Part shown: in pieces, positions 1-5,878 of the stretch
Position numbering within the stretch: the stretch's first letter is position 1
How the letters are laid out: each line of letters opens with the position of its first letter
Source: Actinomycetes bacterium
GTDB taxonomy: Bacteria; Actinomycetota; Actinomycetes; Propionibacteriales; Nocardioidaceae
NCBI GenBank assembly: GCA_029779385.1
Contig: JAKPAQ010000157.1
Span: 1 to 5,878, forward strand
Length of the DNA stretch: 5,878 nt
Direction: 5' to 3'
Notes under the pieces: model-generated
Databases searched by the model: none
What the model saw: only the letters and a program-made list of their open reading frames with translations
Told to the model about the DNA's origin: nothing
Program-made: the position numbers and the translations under genes

Positions 1-93
1 TCGCCGGCGGTGCGAGAACTTGATTCACCCGACATGTGGCGCGCCATGGACGATGGCCTCGACCCAACAGATGAGCCACCGAGTACGATTTGA
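1..93 (+). CDS. C-terminal tail of tryptophan-operon-associated membrane protein (partial)
   Basis: Frame 1 is open from the first base to a TGA at 91-93 and gives a 30-residue, Pro/Asp/Glu-rich tail. Its core, MWRAMDDGLDPTDEP, resembles the cytoplasmic C-terminus of the actinobacterial Trp biosynthesis-associated membrane protein family (Trp_oprn_chp, PF09534/TIGR02234), which usually ends in a 'W-x-A-L/M-D-x-G-x-D-P-T' motif. The family normally lies between trpE and the HGxxPAAW gene, and the next gene here (33 bases on) is exactly that protein. The start and all membrane segments lie outside the window. The molecular function of the family is not established; its link to tryptophan synthesis is by gene neighbourhood. 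The assignment rests on a short tail plus context. Confidence 0.72.
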   Translation, partial: SPAVRELDSPDMWRAMDDGLDPTDEPPSTI

Positions 94-113
94 ACTACTT
101 GCCCAAAATCACC

Positions 114-119
114 AAGGAG
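114..119 (+). promoter_or_regulatory. Shine-Dalgarno for the HGxxPAAW gene
   Basis: AAGGAG ends seven bases before the ATG at 127, close to ideal complementarity and spacing. It supports 127 as the start and indicates independent translation initiation after the upstream stop at 93. Confidence 0.8.
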
Positions 120-126
120 TGACCTG

Positions 127-327
127 ATGTCGCACGGTTCTTCACCTGCCGCCTGGACCGCCGTCCTGGTAAGCCTCGCCGGCTTTCTAATCGGCGCAAT
201 TGCGATGATCCCAACTCCAAACTGGACCATGTTCACTGTCGGAGTTGTGTTGGCAGTTGGCGCCTTGCCGTTGGGTAAGGTGCTTTCGATGGCCGGATAC
301 GGCACTGACCGAGACGGTGGCCACTGA
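127..327 (+). CDS. HGxxPAAW family small membrane protein
   Basis: A 66-residue protein beginning MSHGSSPAAW, which carries the signature His-Gly-x-x-Pro-Ala-Ala-Trp at residues 3-10 that names this actinobacterial family (also filed as DUF6704). Two hydrophobic stretches, about residues 10-28 and 34-53, separated by a Pro/Asn/Trp-containing turn, predict a two-pass inner-membrane protein with a short charged C-terminus (GTDRDGGH). The length is typical for the family. The start is fixed by a strong SD at 114-119. It sits 33 bases after the trp-associated membrane protein tail and just upstream of the DUF2752 gene, so the three probably share one transcript extending from trpE upstream. Function is unknown. 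The conserved position beside trp genes suggests, but does not show, a role linked to tryptophan synthesis or transport. Confidence 0.88.
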   Translation: MSHGSSPAAWTAVLVSLAGFLIGAIAMIPTPNWTMFTVGVVLAVGALPLGKVLSMAGYGTDRDGGH

Positions 328-365
328 GCCAAGTTGACGAGCAACAGTCCGCCTCGCGCGGCAAG

Positions 366-752
366 TTGCTTCGTGGCCCGCTGCTGACTGGCCTTGCTGG
401 CGGCAGCGCACTGGCCCTTGTTGGACTTTATGATCCGCATGAGTCGGGTTCATACGGGTTTTGCCCCTTTCTAGAAATCACCGGTCTGCCGTGCCCAGCG
501 TGCGGTGGCTTGCGCTCGATGAATCTGCTGGTAAACGGTGATCTCGTTGGCGCGCTTTCAAGCAATTTAGCGGCAGTTTTGGGCTTGGCCGTTGGCGTGC
601 TTGCTGGTCTGATTTGGACCGGTCGTCGATTGCGCGGGATCGACGCGCCCTTACTCACCTGGGGGAACCGCGGGTGGGCGGTCGCGGCCATCTTCGTTTC
701 GGTCTTCTGGATTGCCCGGCTCACCGGGTGGGGCCAGTGGCTAGCTCCTTGA
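366..752 (+). CDS. DUF2752 domain membrane protein
   Basis: A 128-residue protein from a TTG start. The DUF2752 signature is clear: Cys33-Pro-Phe, then TGLPCPACGGLRS (Cys43, Cys46) and a following Asn-Gly-Asp-Leu, then membrane segments at about 62-84 and 102-120; an N-terminal segment lies at about 6-22. The Cys-x-x-Cys and the preceding Cys could be redox-active or metal-binding, but the family has no established function. The start is uncertain. The frame is open from 309 with no ATG or GTG, and the TTG at 366 has no good SD. A CTG at 324 would overlap the upstream TGA (CTGA) and add 14 mostly polar residues (LSQVDEQQSASRGK) with a weak GGTGG just before it. The gene ends 15 bases before a strong hairpin and is probably the last gene of the upstream transcript. 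Confidence 0.85.
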   Translation: MLRGPLLTGLAGGSALALVGLYDPHESGSYGFCPFLEITGLPCPACGGLRSMNLLVNGDLVGALSSNLAAVLGLAVGVLAGLIWTGRRLRGIDAPLLTWGNRGWAVAAIFVSVFWIARLTGWGQWLAP

Positions 753-767
753 CCCCCATCAGGGACA

Positions 768-807
768 AAGAAGGGGGCGAGCGCCAACCGGCACTCGCCC
801 CCTTCTT
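768..807. terminator. Bidirectional intrinsic terminator between convergent genes
   Basis: A perfect 14-bp inverted repeat: AAGAAGGGGGCGAG at 768-781 pairs with CTCGCCCCCTTCTT at 794-807. Inside the 12-base loop, GCC (783-785) can pair with GGC (790-792) around an AACC tetraloop, separated from the main stem by one C/A mismatch. It lies between the DUF2752 stop (752) and the reverse-strand gene stop (818), where a shared terminator is expected. The A-rich outer left arm and T-rich outer right arm give short U stretches in both directions, but there is no long U-tract after the stem on either side, as is common in high-GC bacteria. The structure is seen directly; termination is inferred. Confidence 0.88.
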
Positions 808-817
808 AGTACTTAGG

Positions 818-1669
818 TCAATTTGCGACCGGTTCGTTCTGTAGCACCTTGTAGGCGTAGGTAGCCGCAATTGCCGATACGGGGTAGGCAACCAGCAGGC
901 CAAGGCCACAAAGGCAAGCACCAGCGATGATGATCAAAATCAGCAGGAGGGCCAGCAACAGCGCCGGTCCAATATTTGCGCTGATCAACGTGATGCTCGA
1001 CTTGATTGCAGTGATCGGGTCTTGGTTCTTGTCAACCACGAATAGCAACGAGAAGTAAGACAGGAACGAGAAAATCAAACCGGGCAGGATGCACAGCACC
1101 AAGCCGATGGTGGTTCCAACCGAGAGCAGCAGCGAGGTCAGCACCACTGGTCCAAGTGGAACCCGCGAGATCGTTTCGCCGAGGTTGAACTTACGTCCCT
1201 CAGTTTCGTCGAGCGCACCACGATAGAGCACGCCAGAAATGACGAAGCCAACAAGCGTGGACAGGATATTCACCAAAGAAGTGGAGATGTTGAATCCGGC
1301 AAAGGGGTTCGTCTCGCCGGCACCAATATCTGGCTGGACGACCCAACTCAAAACGCCGAACAGGACCATTACGGCAAAGACGGCCAAACCAGCGATTACC
1401 CACTGGCCGGCATTGTCTTTGAACTTGTTCCAGCCGTAGCCGATTGCATCGGTTGGGCTGAAAGGTGCCGGGCCACCGGCATATCCGCCACCTGCTGGCG
1501 GCGGGGGAGGCGGAGGGATCGAGCCGCCTTGGTCGGCCCCATACGAGCCGTAGGACGGCGGTGGCGGCGGTGGTGGTGGCGTTGAACTGGCTGGGGTTTG
1601 CTCTGGTGGGGTCGGCTCGATTGGATCGGGCACGACCGGCGGTTCATTCGTCGACATGTCCACGAGCAT
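818..1669 (-). CDS. Proline-rich multi-pass membrane protein (Rv2560-like architecture)
   Basis: A 283-residue protein. Residues 1-75 are disordered and Pro/Gly/Tyr-rich, with runs of eight (31-38) and seven (52-58) prolines, the latter followed by Gly/Tyr repeats. The remainder is a membrane domain: helices at about 90-111, 128-149, 174-212 (probably two) and 231-273 (two). A soluble stretch at 150-170 and the motif CILPGLIFSFL (193-203) followed by VVDKN and a short helix resemble the glycerophosphodiesterase-membrane/DUF975-type domain. The design resembles mycobacterial 'proline and glycine rich transmembrane protein' Rv2560, whose function is unknown. The ATG at 1669 gives the longest form; an in-frame ATG at 1657 (starting MSTNEPP) is equally plausible, and neither has a strong SD. 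It faces the DUF2752 gene across a terminator and is divergent from trpC. I do not assign a function. Confidence 0.8.
   Translation of the reverse strand: MLVDMSTNEPPVVPDPIEPTPPEQTPASSTPPPPPPPPSYGSYGADQGGSIPPPPPPPAGGGYAGGPAPFSPTDAIGYGWNKFKDNAGQWVIAGLAVFAVMVLFGVLSWVVQPDIGAGETNPFAGFNISTSLVNILSTLVGFVISGVLYRGALDETEGRKFNLGETISRVPLGPVVLTSLLLSVGTTIGLVLCILPGLIFSFLSYFSLLFVVDKNQDPITAIKSSITLISANIGPALLLALLLILIIIAGACLCGLGLLVAYPVSAIAATYAYKVLQNEPVAN
1496..1579 (-). repeat. Two GGN-triplet tracts encoding polyproline runs
   Basis: On the minus strand, 1556-1579 is eight consecutive proline codons (CCA/CCG) and 1496-1516 is seven (CCT, CCG, CCC, CCA). They are separated by a 13-codon Ser/Gly/Tyr-rich linker. 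The third bases vary, so the tracts are not perfect microsatellites. Runs of this length are expected to stall ribosomes unless EF-P acts. Confidence 0.85.
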
Positions 1670-1760
1670 AGGGAACTTCGGCCGATCCGCACACCCCCAC
1701 AGGTTTCGGGCCGCCCGTGTCGGCGCTCGGGTCGCTGTCCTAAGCCCATCTTGGCCCGTC

Positions 1761-1766
1761 TAGGCT
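1761..1766 (+). promoter_or_regulatory. Candidate -10 element for trpC
   Basis: TAGGCT matches the actinobacterial TANNNT -10 pattern and would place a transcript start about 40 bases before the trpC GTG. No good -35 hexamer is present at the usual spacing; TTGGCC at 1751-1756 is too close to serve it. This is pattern-based inference only. Confidence 0.3.
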
Positions 1767-1797
1767 GGGCGTAGCCGTTCGATTCTCTAGCCGAGGG

Positions 1798-1805
1798 AGG
1801 GGGAG
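1798..1805 (+). promoter_or_regulatory. Shine-Dalgarno for trpC
   Basis: AGGGGGAG, within a 13-base purine-rich stretch (1793-1805), ends six bases before the GTG at 1812. It is the strongest purine-rich SD region in the window and supports the GTG as the trpC start. Confidence 0.7.
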
Positions 1806-1811
1806 CACGCC

Positions 1812-2627
1812 GTGACTGTACTTGAAGAAATTCTTGCCGGAGTTGCCGAAGATTTGGCTGCGCGTCAAGCCAAGACGAGCCTTGATGACTTGAAGGCTCT
1901 CGCCGCCAAGCAGCCGCCCTCATTAGACCCCATGCCGGTCTTTCGCTCAACGGGCGTTTCGGTAATCGCCGAAGTGAAGCGGTCGAGTCCCAGCAAGGGC
2001 GCCTTAGCCGAGATTCGTGACCCTGCCGCGCTGGCCGTCGACTATGCAGCCGGTGGTGCCGCAGCAATTAGCGTGCTCACCGAAGAGCGCCGGTTCGGTG
2101 GAACTCTTGACGACCTGCGCGCAGTGCGCGCCGAGGTGTCGATCCCGGTACTTCGCAAGGACTTCATCACCACCTCGTACCAGCTGTGGGAAGCGCGCGC
2201 CGCTGGCGCCGACATGGCGCTACTTATCGTTGCCGCGTTGGATCAGAACGCACTTGAGTCGCTAATTGATCGGGCTCGGCCTATCGGTTTGACCCCATTG
2301 GTTGAGGTCCACGACGAACTAGAAGTCCAGCGAGCATTAGCCGCAGACGCCGATCTGATCGGTGTCAACGCCCGAAACCTGAAAACGCTAGAAGTTGATC
2401 GCGGCACCTTCGAACGGCTCGCACCGGCAATCCCCGACTCGGTGGTCAAGGTTGCCGAGTCAGGCGTTCGCGGACCGCACGACGTCATTGAGTACGCCCG
2501 GTTTGGGGCTAACGTAGTGCTAGTTGGCGAGACGCTAGTCAAGGGTGACGATCCTCGCGCGACTGTTGCTGACATGGTTGCTGCCGGGGTGCATCCCGCG
2601 CTGCAGCACCGATGGCAGCCCAGCTGA
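1812..2627 (+). CDS. trpC: Indole-3-glycerol phosphate synthase
   Basis: This cytoplasmic TIM-barrel enzyme converts 1-(2-carboxyphenylamino)-1-deoxyribulose 5-phosphate to indole-3-glycerol phosphate, the fourth dedicated step of tryptophan synthesis. The 271-residue protein is full length for the monofunctional family. Conserved motifs appear in order: [13 protein letters not shown] (Glu54, Lys56), [11 protein letters not shown] (89-99), VLRKDF (catalytic Lys116), LVEVHD (Glu165), GVNARNL (Asn186), VAESGVR (Glu216-Ser217) and [10 protein letters not shown] (phosphate-binding end of the barrel). All expected catalytic and phosphate-contacting residues are present, and no TrpF domain is fused. 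The start is GTG with a strong SD; it is the first gene of the trpC-trpB-trpA-lgt run and follows a divergent promoter region. trpB starts 38 bases after its stop. Confidence 0.97.
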   Translation: MTVLEEILAGVAEDLAARQAKTSLDDLKALAAKQPPSLDPMPVFRSTGVSVIAEVKRSSPSKGALAEIRDPAALAVDYAAGGAAAISVLTEERRFGGTLDDLRAVRAEVSIPVLRKDFITTSYQLWEARAAGADMALLIVAALDQNALESLIDRARPIGLTPLVEVHDELEVQRALAADADLIGVNARNLKTLEVDRGTFERLAPAIPDSVVKVAESGVRGPHDVIEYARFGANVVLVGETLVKGDDPRATVADMVAAGVHPALQHRWQPS

Positions 2628-2654
2628 CCTGTTGCCAGTCACTCGAATTATTTC

Positions 2655-2659
2655 AGGAA
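2655..2659 (+). promoter_or_regulatory. Shine-Dalgarno deciding the trpB start
   Basis: AGGAA ends six bases before the ATG at 2666. The longer in-frame ATG at 2612, which would overlap trpC by 16 bases, has no SD and would add 18 residues unlike TrpB N-termini. The start is therefore placed at 2666. Confidence 0.75.
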
Positions 2660-2665
2660 TCCCCT

Positions 2666-3883
2666 ATGACTTCAGCTATGCCCCTGCCACACGGACCCGG
2701 TCACTTCGGACGATTTGGCGGCCGATTCATGCCAGAGGCGCTCATGGCGCCGCTGGAAGAAATCACCCGCGAGTGGGAAGCCGCCCAAGCCGACCCGACA
2801 TTCCGCTCCGAACTCGATCGGATGCTGCACGAGTACGCCAACATCCCCAGCCCGCTCTATGAGGCGCATCGGTTCTCCAAGGCAGTCGGCGCGCGCATCC
2901 TGCTCAAGCGCGAGGACCTAAACCACACCGGCGCGCACAAGATCCGCAATGTGATCGGCCAGGCGTTGCTGGCAAAGCGGATCGGCAAGCCGCGCTGCAT
3001 CGCCGAAACCGGCGCCGGTCAACACGGCGTCGCGTCGGCGACCGCCTGCGCCTACCTAGATCTTGATTGCACCGTCTATATGGGTGAAGTCGACACCGAA
3101 CGACAAGCATTGAATGTGGCTCGAATGAAGATGCTCGGTGCCGAAGTCGTATCGGTGACGACTGGCAGTCGTACCCTCAAAGATGCAATCAATGAGGCTC
3201 TGCGCGATTGGGTCACCACCGTTGATCACACGCATTACCTGTTCGGGACCGCTGCTGGGCCGCACCCTTTCCCGACGATGGTGCGCGAACTCACTCGCGG
3301 CATCGGCGATGAGGCCCGCGCACAGTGTTTGGAGTTGACCGGGCGACTGCCCGATGCGGCGGTTGCCTGCGTCGGCGGTGGCTCGAACGCGATCGGCCTT
3401 TTCACGGCTTTCGTGCCAGACGAGCAAGTTCAGTTGGTCGGCATTGAAGCCGGCGGTGACGGCTACGAGACCGGCCGCCATGCGGCCACGATTACGGCAG
3501 GCGACGTCGGGGTGCTGCACGGCGCCCGTTCGTTCCTGCTGCAAGACGACGACGGTCAAACCATCGAATCGCATTCGATCAGTGCCGGACTGGATTATCC
3601 AGGCGTCGGGCCCGAACATGCCTTTTTGGCAGACACCGGCCGCGCAAAATACCGTCCTGCCACCGACGCGCAAGCGATGGCGGCGTTCGATCTGTTGTGC
3701 AAGACCGAAGGCATCATTCCGGCGATCGAGTCCGCGCACGCCCTTGCCGGCGCGATTGAACTTGCCGCCGAACTGGGACCAGAAGCGTTGATTCTGGTGA
3801 ACTTGTCCGGTCGCGGTGACAAGGATGTCCACACTGCGGCCGAATACTTCGGTTTGCTGAATGAGCAGGGAACTGCCCGATGA
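2666..3883 (+). CDS. trpB: Tryptophan synthase beta subunit
   Basis: This PLP enzyme condenses indole, channelled from the alpha subunit, with L-serine to give L-tryptophan; it forms the alpha2-beta2 complex with TrpA in the cytoplasm. From the ATG at 2666 the protein has 405 residues, normal for the TrpB1 class. Motifs in order: [13 protein letters not shown] near the N-terminus, [10 protein letters not shown] with PLP-forming Lys92, ETGAGQHG with Glu114, [17 protein letters not shown] (237-244, PLP phosphate cup), [14 protein letters not shown] (306-319) and NLSGRGDKD with Ser381. The residue two after the PLP lysine is Arg94, where the family usually has Asn (HKINN or HKTNQ). The gene ends in an ATGA overlap with trpA, consistent with translational coupling of the two subunits. 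Confidence 0.97.
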   Translation: MTSAMPLPHGPGHFGRFGGRFMPEALMAPLEEITREWEAAQADPTFRSELDRMLHEYANIPSPLYEAHRFSKAVGARILLKREDLNHTGAHKIRNVIGQALLAKRIGKPRCIAETGAGQHGVASATACAYLDLDCTVYMGEVDTERQALNVARMKMLGAEVVSVTTGSRTLKDAINEALRDWVTTVDHTHYLFGTAAGPHPFPTMVRELTRGIGDEARAQCLELTGRLPDAAVACVGGGSNAIGLFTAFVPDEQVQLVGIEAGGDGYETGRHAATITAGDVGVLHGARSFLLQDDDGQTIESHSISAGLDYPGVGPEHAFLADTGRAKYRPATDAQAMAAFDLLCKTEGIIPAIESAHALAGAIELAAELGPEALILVNLSGRGDKDVHTAAEYFGLLNEQGTAR

Positions 3884-4677
3884 GTTCAATCGACGAACTA
3901 TTCACCCGAGTCCGCGCCGAAAACCGGGCCGCCCTGGTCGGCTATTTGCCGGCCGGATTCCCCACCGTCGAAAGATCGATCAAGGCCATTGCCGCAATGA
4001 TCGCCGGGGGAGTGGACCTGGTTGAGGTCGGCCTGCCCTATAGCGATCCAGTGATGGACGGTCCAACGATTCAGGCTGCTGCCGAGACCGCCTTGGCCGG
4101 CGGCATCAAAGTCGACGACGTTTTCGAGATCGTCCGGGCCACGGCGGCAACTGGAACACCGACGGTCGTAATGACTTACTGGAATCCAGTCGAGCGTCGT
4201 GGCGTCGACAAGTTCGCAGCCGATCTGGCTGCCGCCGGCGGGGCCGGACTGATTACCCCGGACTTGATCCCGGACGAGGGTGCCGATTGGGATCGGGCCT
4301 CTCGTGAGAACGGACTTTCGCGAATCTACCTAGTGGCGCCGTCGTCATCGCCCGAGCGACTGGAAATGACCGCGAACGCCGCCAGCGGGTTCGTCTACGC
4401 CACCGCAGTCATGGGAGTTACCGGCCAGCGCAAATCGACCAGCAGCCTCGCCCCAGAACTGGTTGCCCGGCTACGCGAGGTCACTGACAAGCCAATTGGC
4501 GTCGGTCTTGGGGTGAGTAACGCAAGCCAGGCCCATGAGGTTGCCCAGTTCGCGGACGCGGTCATCGTTGGCTCAGCTTTGGTCCGTTGCTTGCTCGACG
4601 CTCCCGACGAAGAATCGGGCCTTAAGGCGATTCGAGAGCTGGCCGCTGACTTGCGTGCTGCAGTGGAACGACACTGA
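3880..4677 (+). CDS. trpA: Tryptophan synthase alpha subunit
   Basis: This subunit cleaves indole-3-glycerol phosphate to indole and glyceraldehyde 3-phosphate and passes indole to TrpB. The 265-residue TIM barrel is normal length. The catalytic pair Glu49 ([10 protein letters not shown]) and Asp60 (MDGPTIQ) falls at the same numbers as in the Salmonella enzyme. Loop 6 carries MGVTGQR (Thr181), and the phosphate-binding segments GVGLGVSNA (207-215) and VGSALV (230-235) are intact. The start ATG overlaps the trpB stop (ATGA, 3880-3883); an AGGGAA at 3867-3872 inside trpB gives an SD at suitable spacing. lgt begins one base after its stop, so the two genes are almost certainly on the same message. 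Confidence 0.97.
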   Translation: MSSIDELFTRVRAENRAALVGYLPAGFPTVERSIKAIAAMIAGGVDLVEVGLPYSDPVMDGPTIQAAAETALAGGIKVDDVFEIVRATAATGTPTVVMTYWNPVERRGVDKFAADLAAAGGAGLITPDLIPDEGADWDRASRENGLSRIYLVAPSSSPERLEMTANAASGFVYATAVMGVTGQRKSTSSLAPELVARLREVTDKPIGVGLGVSNASQAHEVAQFADAVIVGSALVRCLLDAPDEESGLKAIRELAADLRAAVERH

Positions 4678-4678
4678 C

Positions 4679-5509
4679 ATGAACCCAATGACGTTCATCC
4701 CGTCACCGGCCGAATCGGTTTGGCACTTGGGGCCGTTCCCGATTCGCGCCTACGCCCTGTGCATCATCGCGGGGGCCGCAGTCGCGGTCTGGATGGGTGA
4801 AAAGCGTTTCGTGGCTCGAGGTGGAAAGCCGGGTGCTGTTGGTGACGTGGCCGTTTGGGCCATCCCGTTCGGCATCGTGGGCGGGCGGGTTTATCACGTC
4901 ATCACCGATTGGCAGTTGTACTTTGGTCCAGGCCGTGACCCGATCAACGCTGTCAAAGTCTGGGAGGGCGGGCTTGGCATTTGGGGCGCCGTCATTTTTG
5001 GCACGTTTGGCGCTTGGATCGCCTGCCGCCGCTACGACATCGATTTCGCGAAGATGGCCGACTCGATGGCGCCGGCGTTGTTGGTTGCCCAAGGCATCGG
5101 CCGGCTTGGGAACTGGTTCAATCAGGAACTTTTTGGCCGCCCATCAACGCTGCCGTGGGCCCTGGAAATCGGGCCTCAGTTTCGTCCCGAGGGCTACGCC
5201 CAGTACCTAACCTTCCACCCGACCTTCCTGTACGAGATGTTGTGGAACTTCGCGGCAGCGGCGCTGCTGATCTGGCTTGACCGAAAGTTCAAGTTCACCC
5301 ACGGACGAGCATTCGCGCTATACGTCATGCTCTACACCGCTGGGCGGTTGTGGATTGAAACTCTGCGGATCGATTCGGTCAACCACATCGGTGGACTGCG
5401 GTTGAACGTGTGGACTTCGATGATCGTCTTTTCCTTGGCATTGGCCTACTTCTTATGGTCGCGTAGGCTCGTCGCCGCCGACCGCGCCAACGCGACTGCC
5501 GACGAGTAG
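4679..5509 (+). CDS. lgt: Prolipoprotein diacylglyceryl transferase
   Basis: This integral membrane enzyme transfers diacylglyceryl from phosphatidylglycerol to the lipobox cysteine of prelipoproteins, the first step of lipoprotein maturation. From the ATG at 4679 it has 276 residues with about seven membrane segments. It shows the Lgt signature GRLGNWFNQELFGR (141-154), with Arg142, Asn145, Glu150 and Gly153 matching E. coli Arg143, Asn146, Glu151 and Gly154. Tyr25 matches Tyr26, and GRLWIETLR carries Arg223 and Glu227 for E. coli Arg239 and Glu243. The E. coli HGG motif is replaced by Trp-Gly-Ala (102-104) in WEGGLGIWGAV. The C-terminus is short, lacking the long charged tail of many actinobacterial Lgts. 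An in-frame ATG at 4688 is an alternative start. It lies one base after trpA, a common actinobacterial neighbour. Confidence 0.95.
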   Translation: MNPMTFIPSPAESVWHLGPFPIRAYALCIIAGAAVAVWMGEKRFVARGGKPGAVGDVAVWAIPFGIVGGRVYHVITDWQLYFGPGRDPINAVKVWEGGLGIWGAVIFGTFGAWIACRRYDIDFAKMADSMAPALLVAQGIGRLGNWFNQELFGRPSTLPWALEIGPQFRPEGYAQYLTFHPTFLYEMLWNFAAAALLIWLDRKFKFTHGRAFALYVMLYTAGRLWIETLRIDSVNHIGGLRLNVWTSMIVFSLALAYFLWSRRLVAADRANATADE

Positions 5510-5527
5510 TACTGCGAATCTAAGACG

Positions 5528-5878
5528 GTGAAACCGCCAACTCCTTTGCTCGTCATCGTCGGGCCGACGGCTTCGGGAAAAACGAAACTATCGGTTGATA
5601 TCGCTTTGGCGACCGGCGGTGAAATCGTTAATGCTGACTCGGTTCAGTTGTATGCCGGGATGGACATCGGCAGTGCCAAAGCAACGCTCGTCGAACGCCG
5701 GGGAGTTGCCCACCACCTGCTGGACGTACTCGACGTGACCTCCGAGGCAAGCGTGGCGCAATTCCAACAGTTGGCTAGGTCGGCAATCGATTCCATTCAA
5801 GCCAGGGGTGCGCCCGCGATCTTGGTCGGCGGGTCATCGCTTTACGTCAGAGCAGTTATCGACCCACTCGACTTTCCA
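5528..5878 (+). CDS. miaA: tRNA dimethylallyltransferase, N-terminal part (partial)
   Basis: MiaA transfers a dimethylallyl group to N6 of A37 in tRNAs that read UNN codons, a list that includes tRNA-Trp. The GTG at 5528 opens a frame that stays open for 117 codons to the window edge; a family member is usually about 300 residues, so roughly the first third is here. Visible motifs are the P-loop GPTASGKT (12-19, Lys18), [18 protein letters not shown] (34-51, with the catalytic-region Asp37), HHLLDVLD (62-69) and [13 protein letters not shown] (100-112). The GTG is the only start codon after the lgt stop in this frame and has only a weak SD (AAGACG). It follows lgt by 18 bases and may be co-transcribed. 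This is an unusual neighbour, since miaA is more often near miaB, dapF or hflX. Confidence 0.95.
   Translation, partial: MKPPTPLLVIVGPTASGKTKLSVDIALATGGEIVNADSVQLYAGMDIGSAKATLVERRGVAHHLLDVLDVTSEASVAQFQQLARSAIDSIQARGAPAILVGGSSLYVRAVIDPLDFP

Larger units (their letters stand above)
1670..1811. other. Divergent intergenic region upstream of trpC
   Basis: These 142 bases separate the two divergent genes and must contain the start region of at least trpC. I see a candidate -10 element and a strong SD for trpC. I do not see a leader ORF with tandem Trp codons, a T-box-like structure or a strong hairpin, so nothing here looks like an attenuator. No convincing promoter could be picked for the minus-strand gene. 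Confidence 0.6.

Noticed and set aside
1744..1770. Short inverted repeat GCCCA...TGGGC upstream of trpC, considered as an operator or attenuator
   Set aside because: It is only five base pairs with a 17-base gap, lacks a leader peptide or competing hairpin, and is expected by chance in this composition.
1396..2067. Reverse-strand open frame of 223 codons spanning the proline-rich gene and the trpC start
   Set aside because: Its product is rich in Arg, His and Gln with no domain, and it overlaps two real genes in other frames, as expected for an out-of-frame shadow in GC-rich DNA.
2612..2665. Extended TrpB N-terminus from the ATG at 2612, overlapping trpC
   Set aside because: It has no SD and gives an N-terminal extension unlike TrpB; the ATG at 2666 has a good SD and yields the normal length.
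2628..2665. trpC-trpB gap, examined for a trpM-like small gene or hairpin
   Set aside because: It is only 38 bases long, with no open frame of interest and no inverted repeat beyond the trpB SD.
3056..3889. Long reverse-strand open frame (277 codons) opposite trpB
   Set aside because: It is a shadow of trpB: no recognisable motifs, no SD, and the plus strand is unambiguously coding.
4535..4678. Longer Lgt reading frame starting inside trpA
   Set aside because: The extension overlaps trpA extensively, has no Lgt-like sequence, and the ATG at 4679 matches the family N-terminus.
1..5878. Search for CRISPR, tRNA, rRNA, insertion sequence ends, toxin-antitoxin or phage genes
   Set aside because: No direct repeat array, cloverleaf, transposase motif or terminal repeats were seen; nearly all bases are accounted for by the listed genes.

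Overview
The window reads as a chromosomal segment from an actinomycete (Actinomycetota) of moderate-to-high GC. The placement rests on gene content. A C-terminal tail resembling the tryptophan-operon-associated membrane protein is followed by an HGxxPAAW small membrane protein, then a DUF2752 protein, and then trpC-trpB-trpA-lgt, which is the usual actinobacterial arrangement. GC looks lower than in Streptomyces (TTG, GAT, ATT and CAA codons are common), but I cannot name a genus. I see no phage, insertion sequence, CRISPR array, rRNA or tRNA.

Layout. Positions 1-752 (+) hold three membrane-protein genes: the last 30 codons of the trp-associated membrane protein, the 66-aa HGxxPAAW protein (SD AAGGAG), and a DUF2752 protein with a Cys-rich motif. 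Positions 768-807 form a perfect 14-bp inverted repeat lying between two convergent stop codons, a likely two-way terminator. Positions 818-1669 (-) encode a proline-rich multi-pass membrane protein. Positions 1670-1811 are a divergent intergenic region with a candidate trpC promoter. Positions 1812-5509 (+) are a tight array of trpC, trpB, trpA and lgt. From 5528 (+) the 5' part of miaA runs off the window end.

How the genes work together. TrpC makes indole-3-glycerol phosphate, TrpA cleaves it to indole, and TrpB condenses indole with serine to give tryptophan. The expected catalytic residues are visible in all three. trpB and trpA overlap by ATGA, as expected for subunits of one complex. 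lgt begins one base after trpA and encodes the lipoprotein-modifying membrane enzyme, so it is probably co-transcribed. miaA follows lgt by 18 bases. No trpF is seen; in many actinobacteria the bifunctional PriA (HisA) supplies that step, but that gene is outside this window.

Most of the window is ordinary core metabolism. The points worth a second look are the interruption of the trp cluster by a reverse-strand gene and terminator, miaA directly behind the trp-lgt block, an ambiguous (possibly CTG) start for the DUF2752 gene, the two polyproline runs, and a few residue substitutions at normally conserved sites in TrpB and Lgt. I found no convincing new defence, mobile or RNA system.
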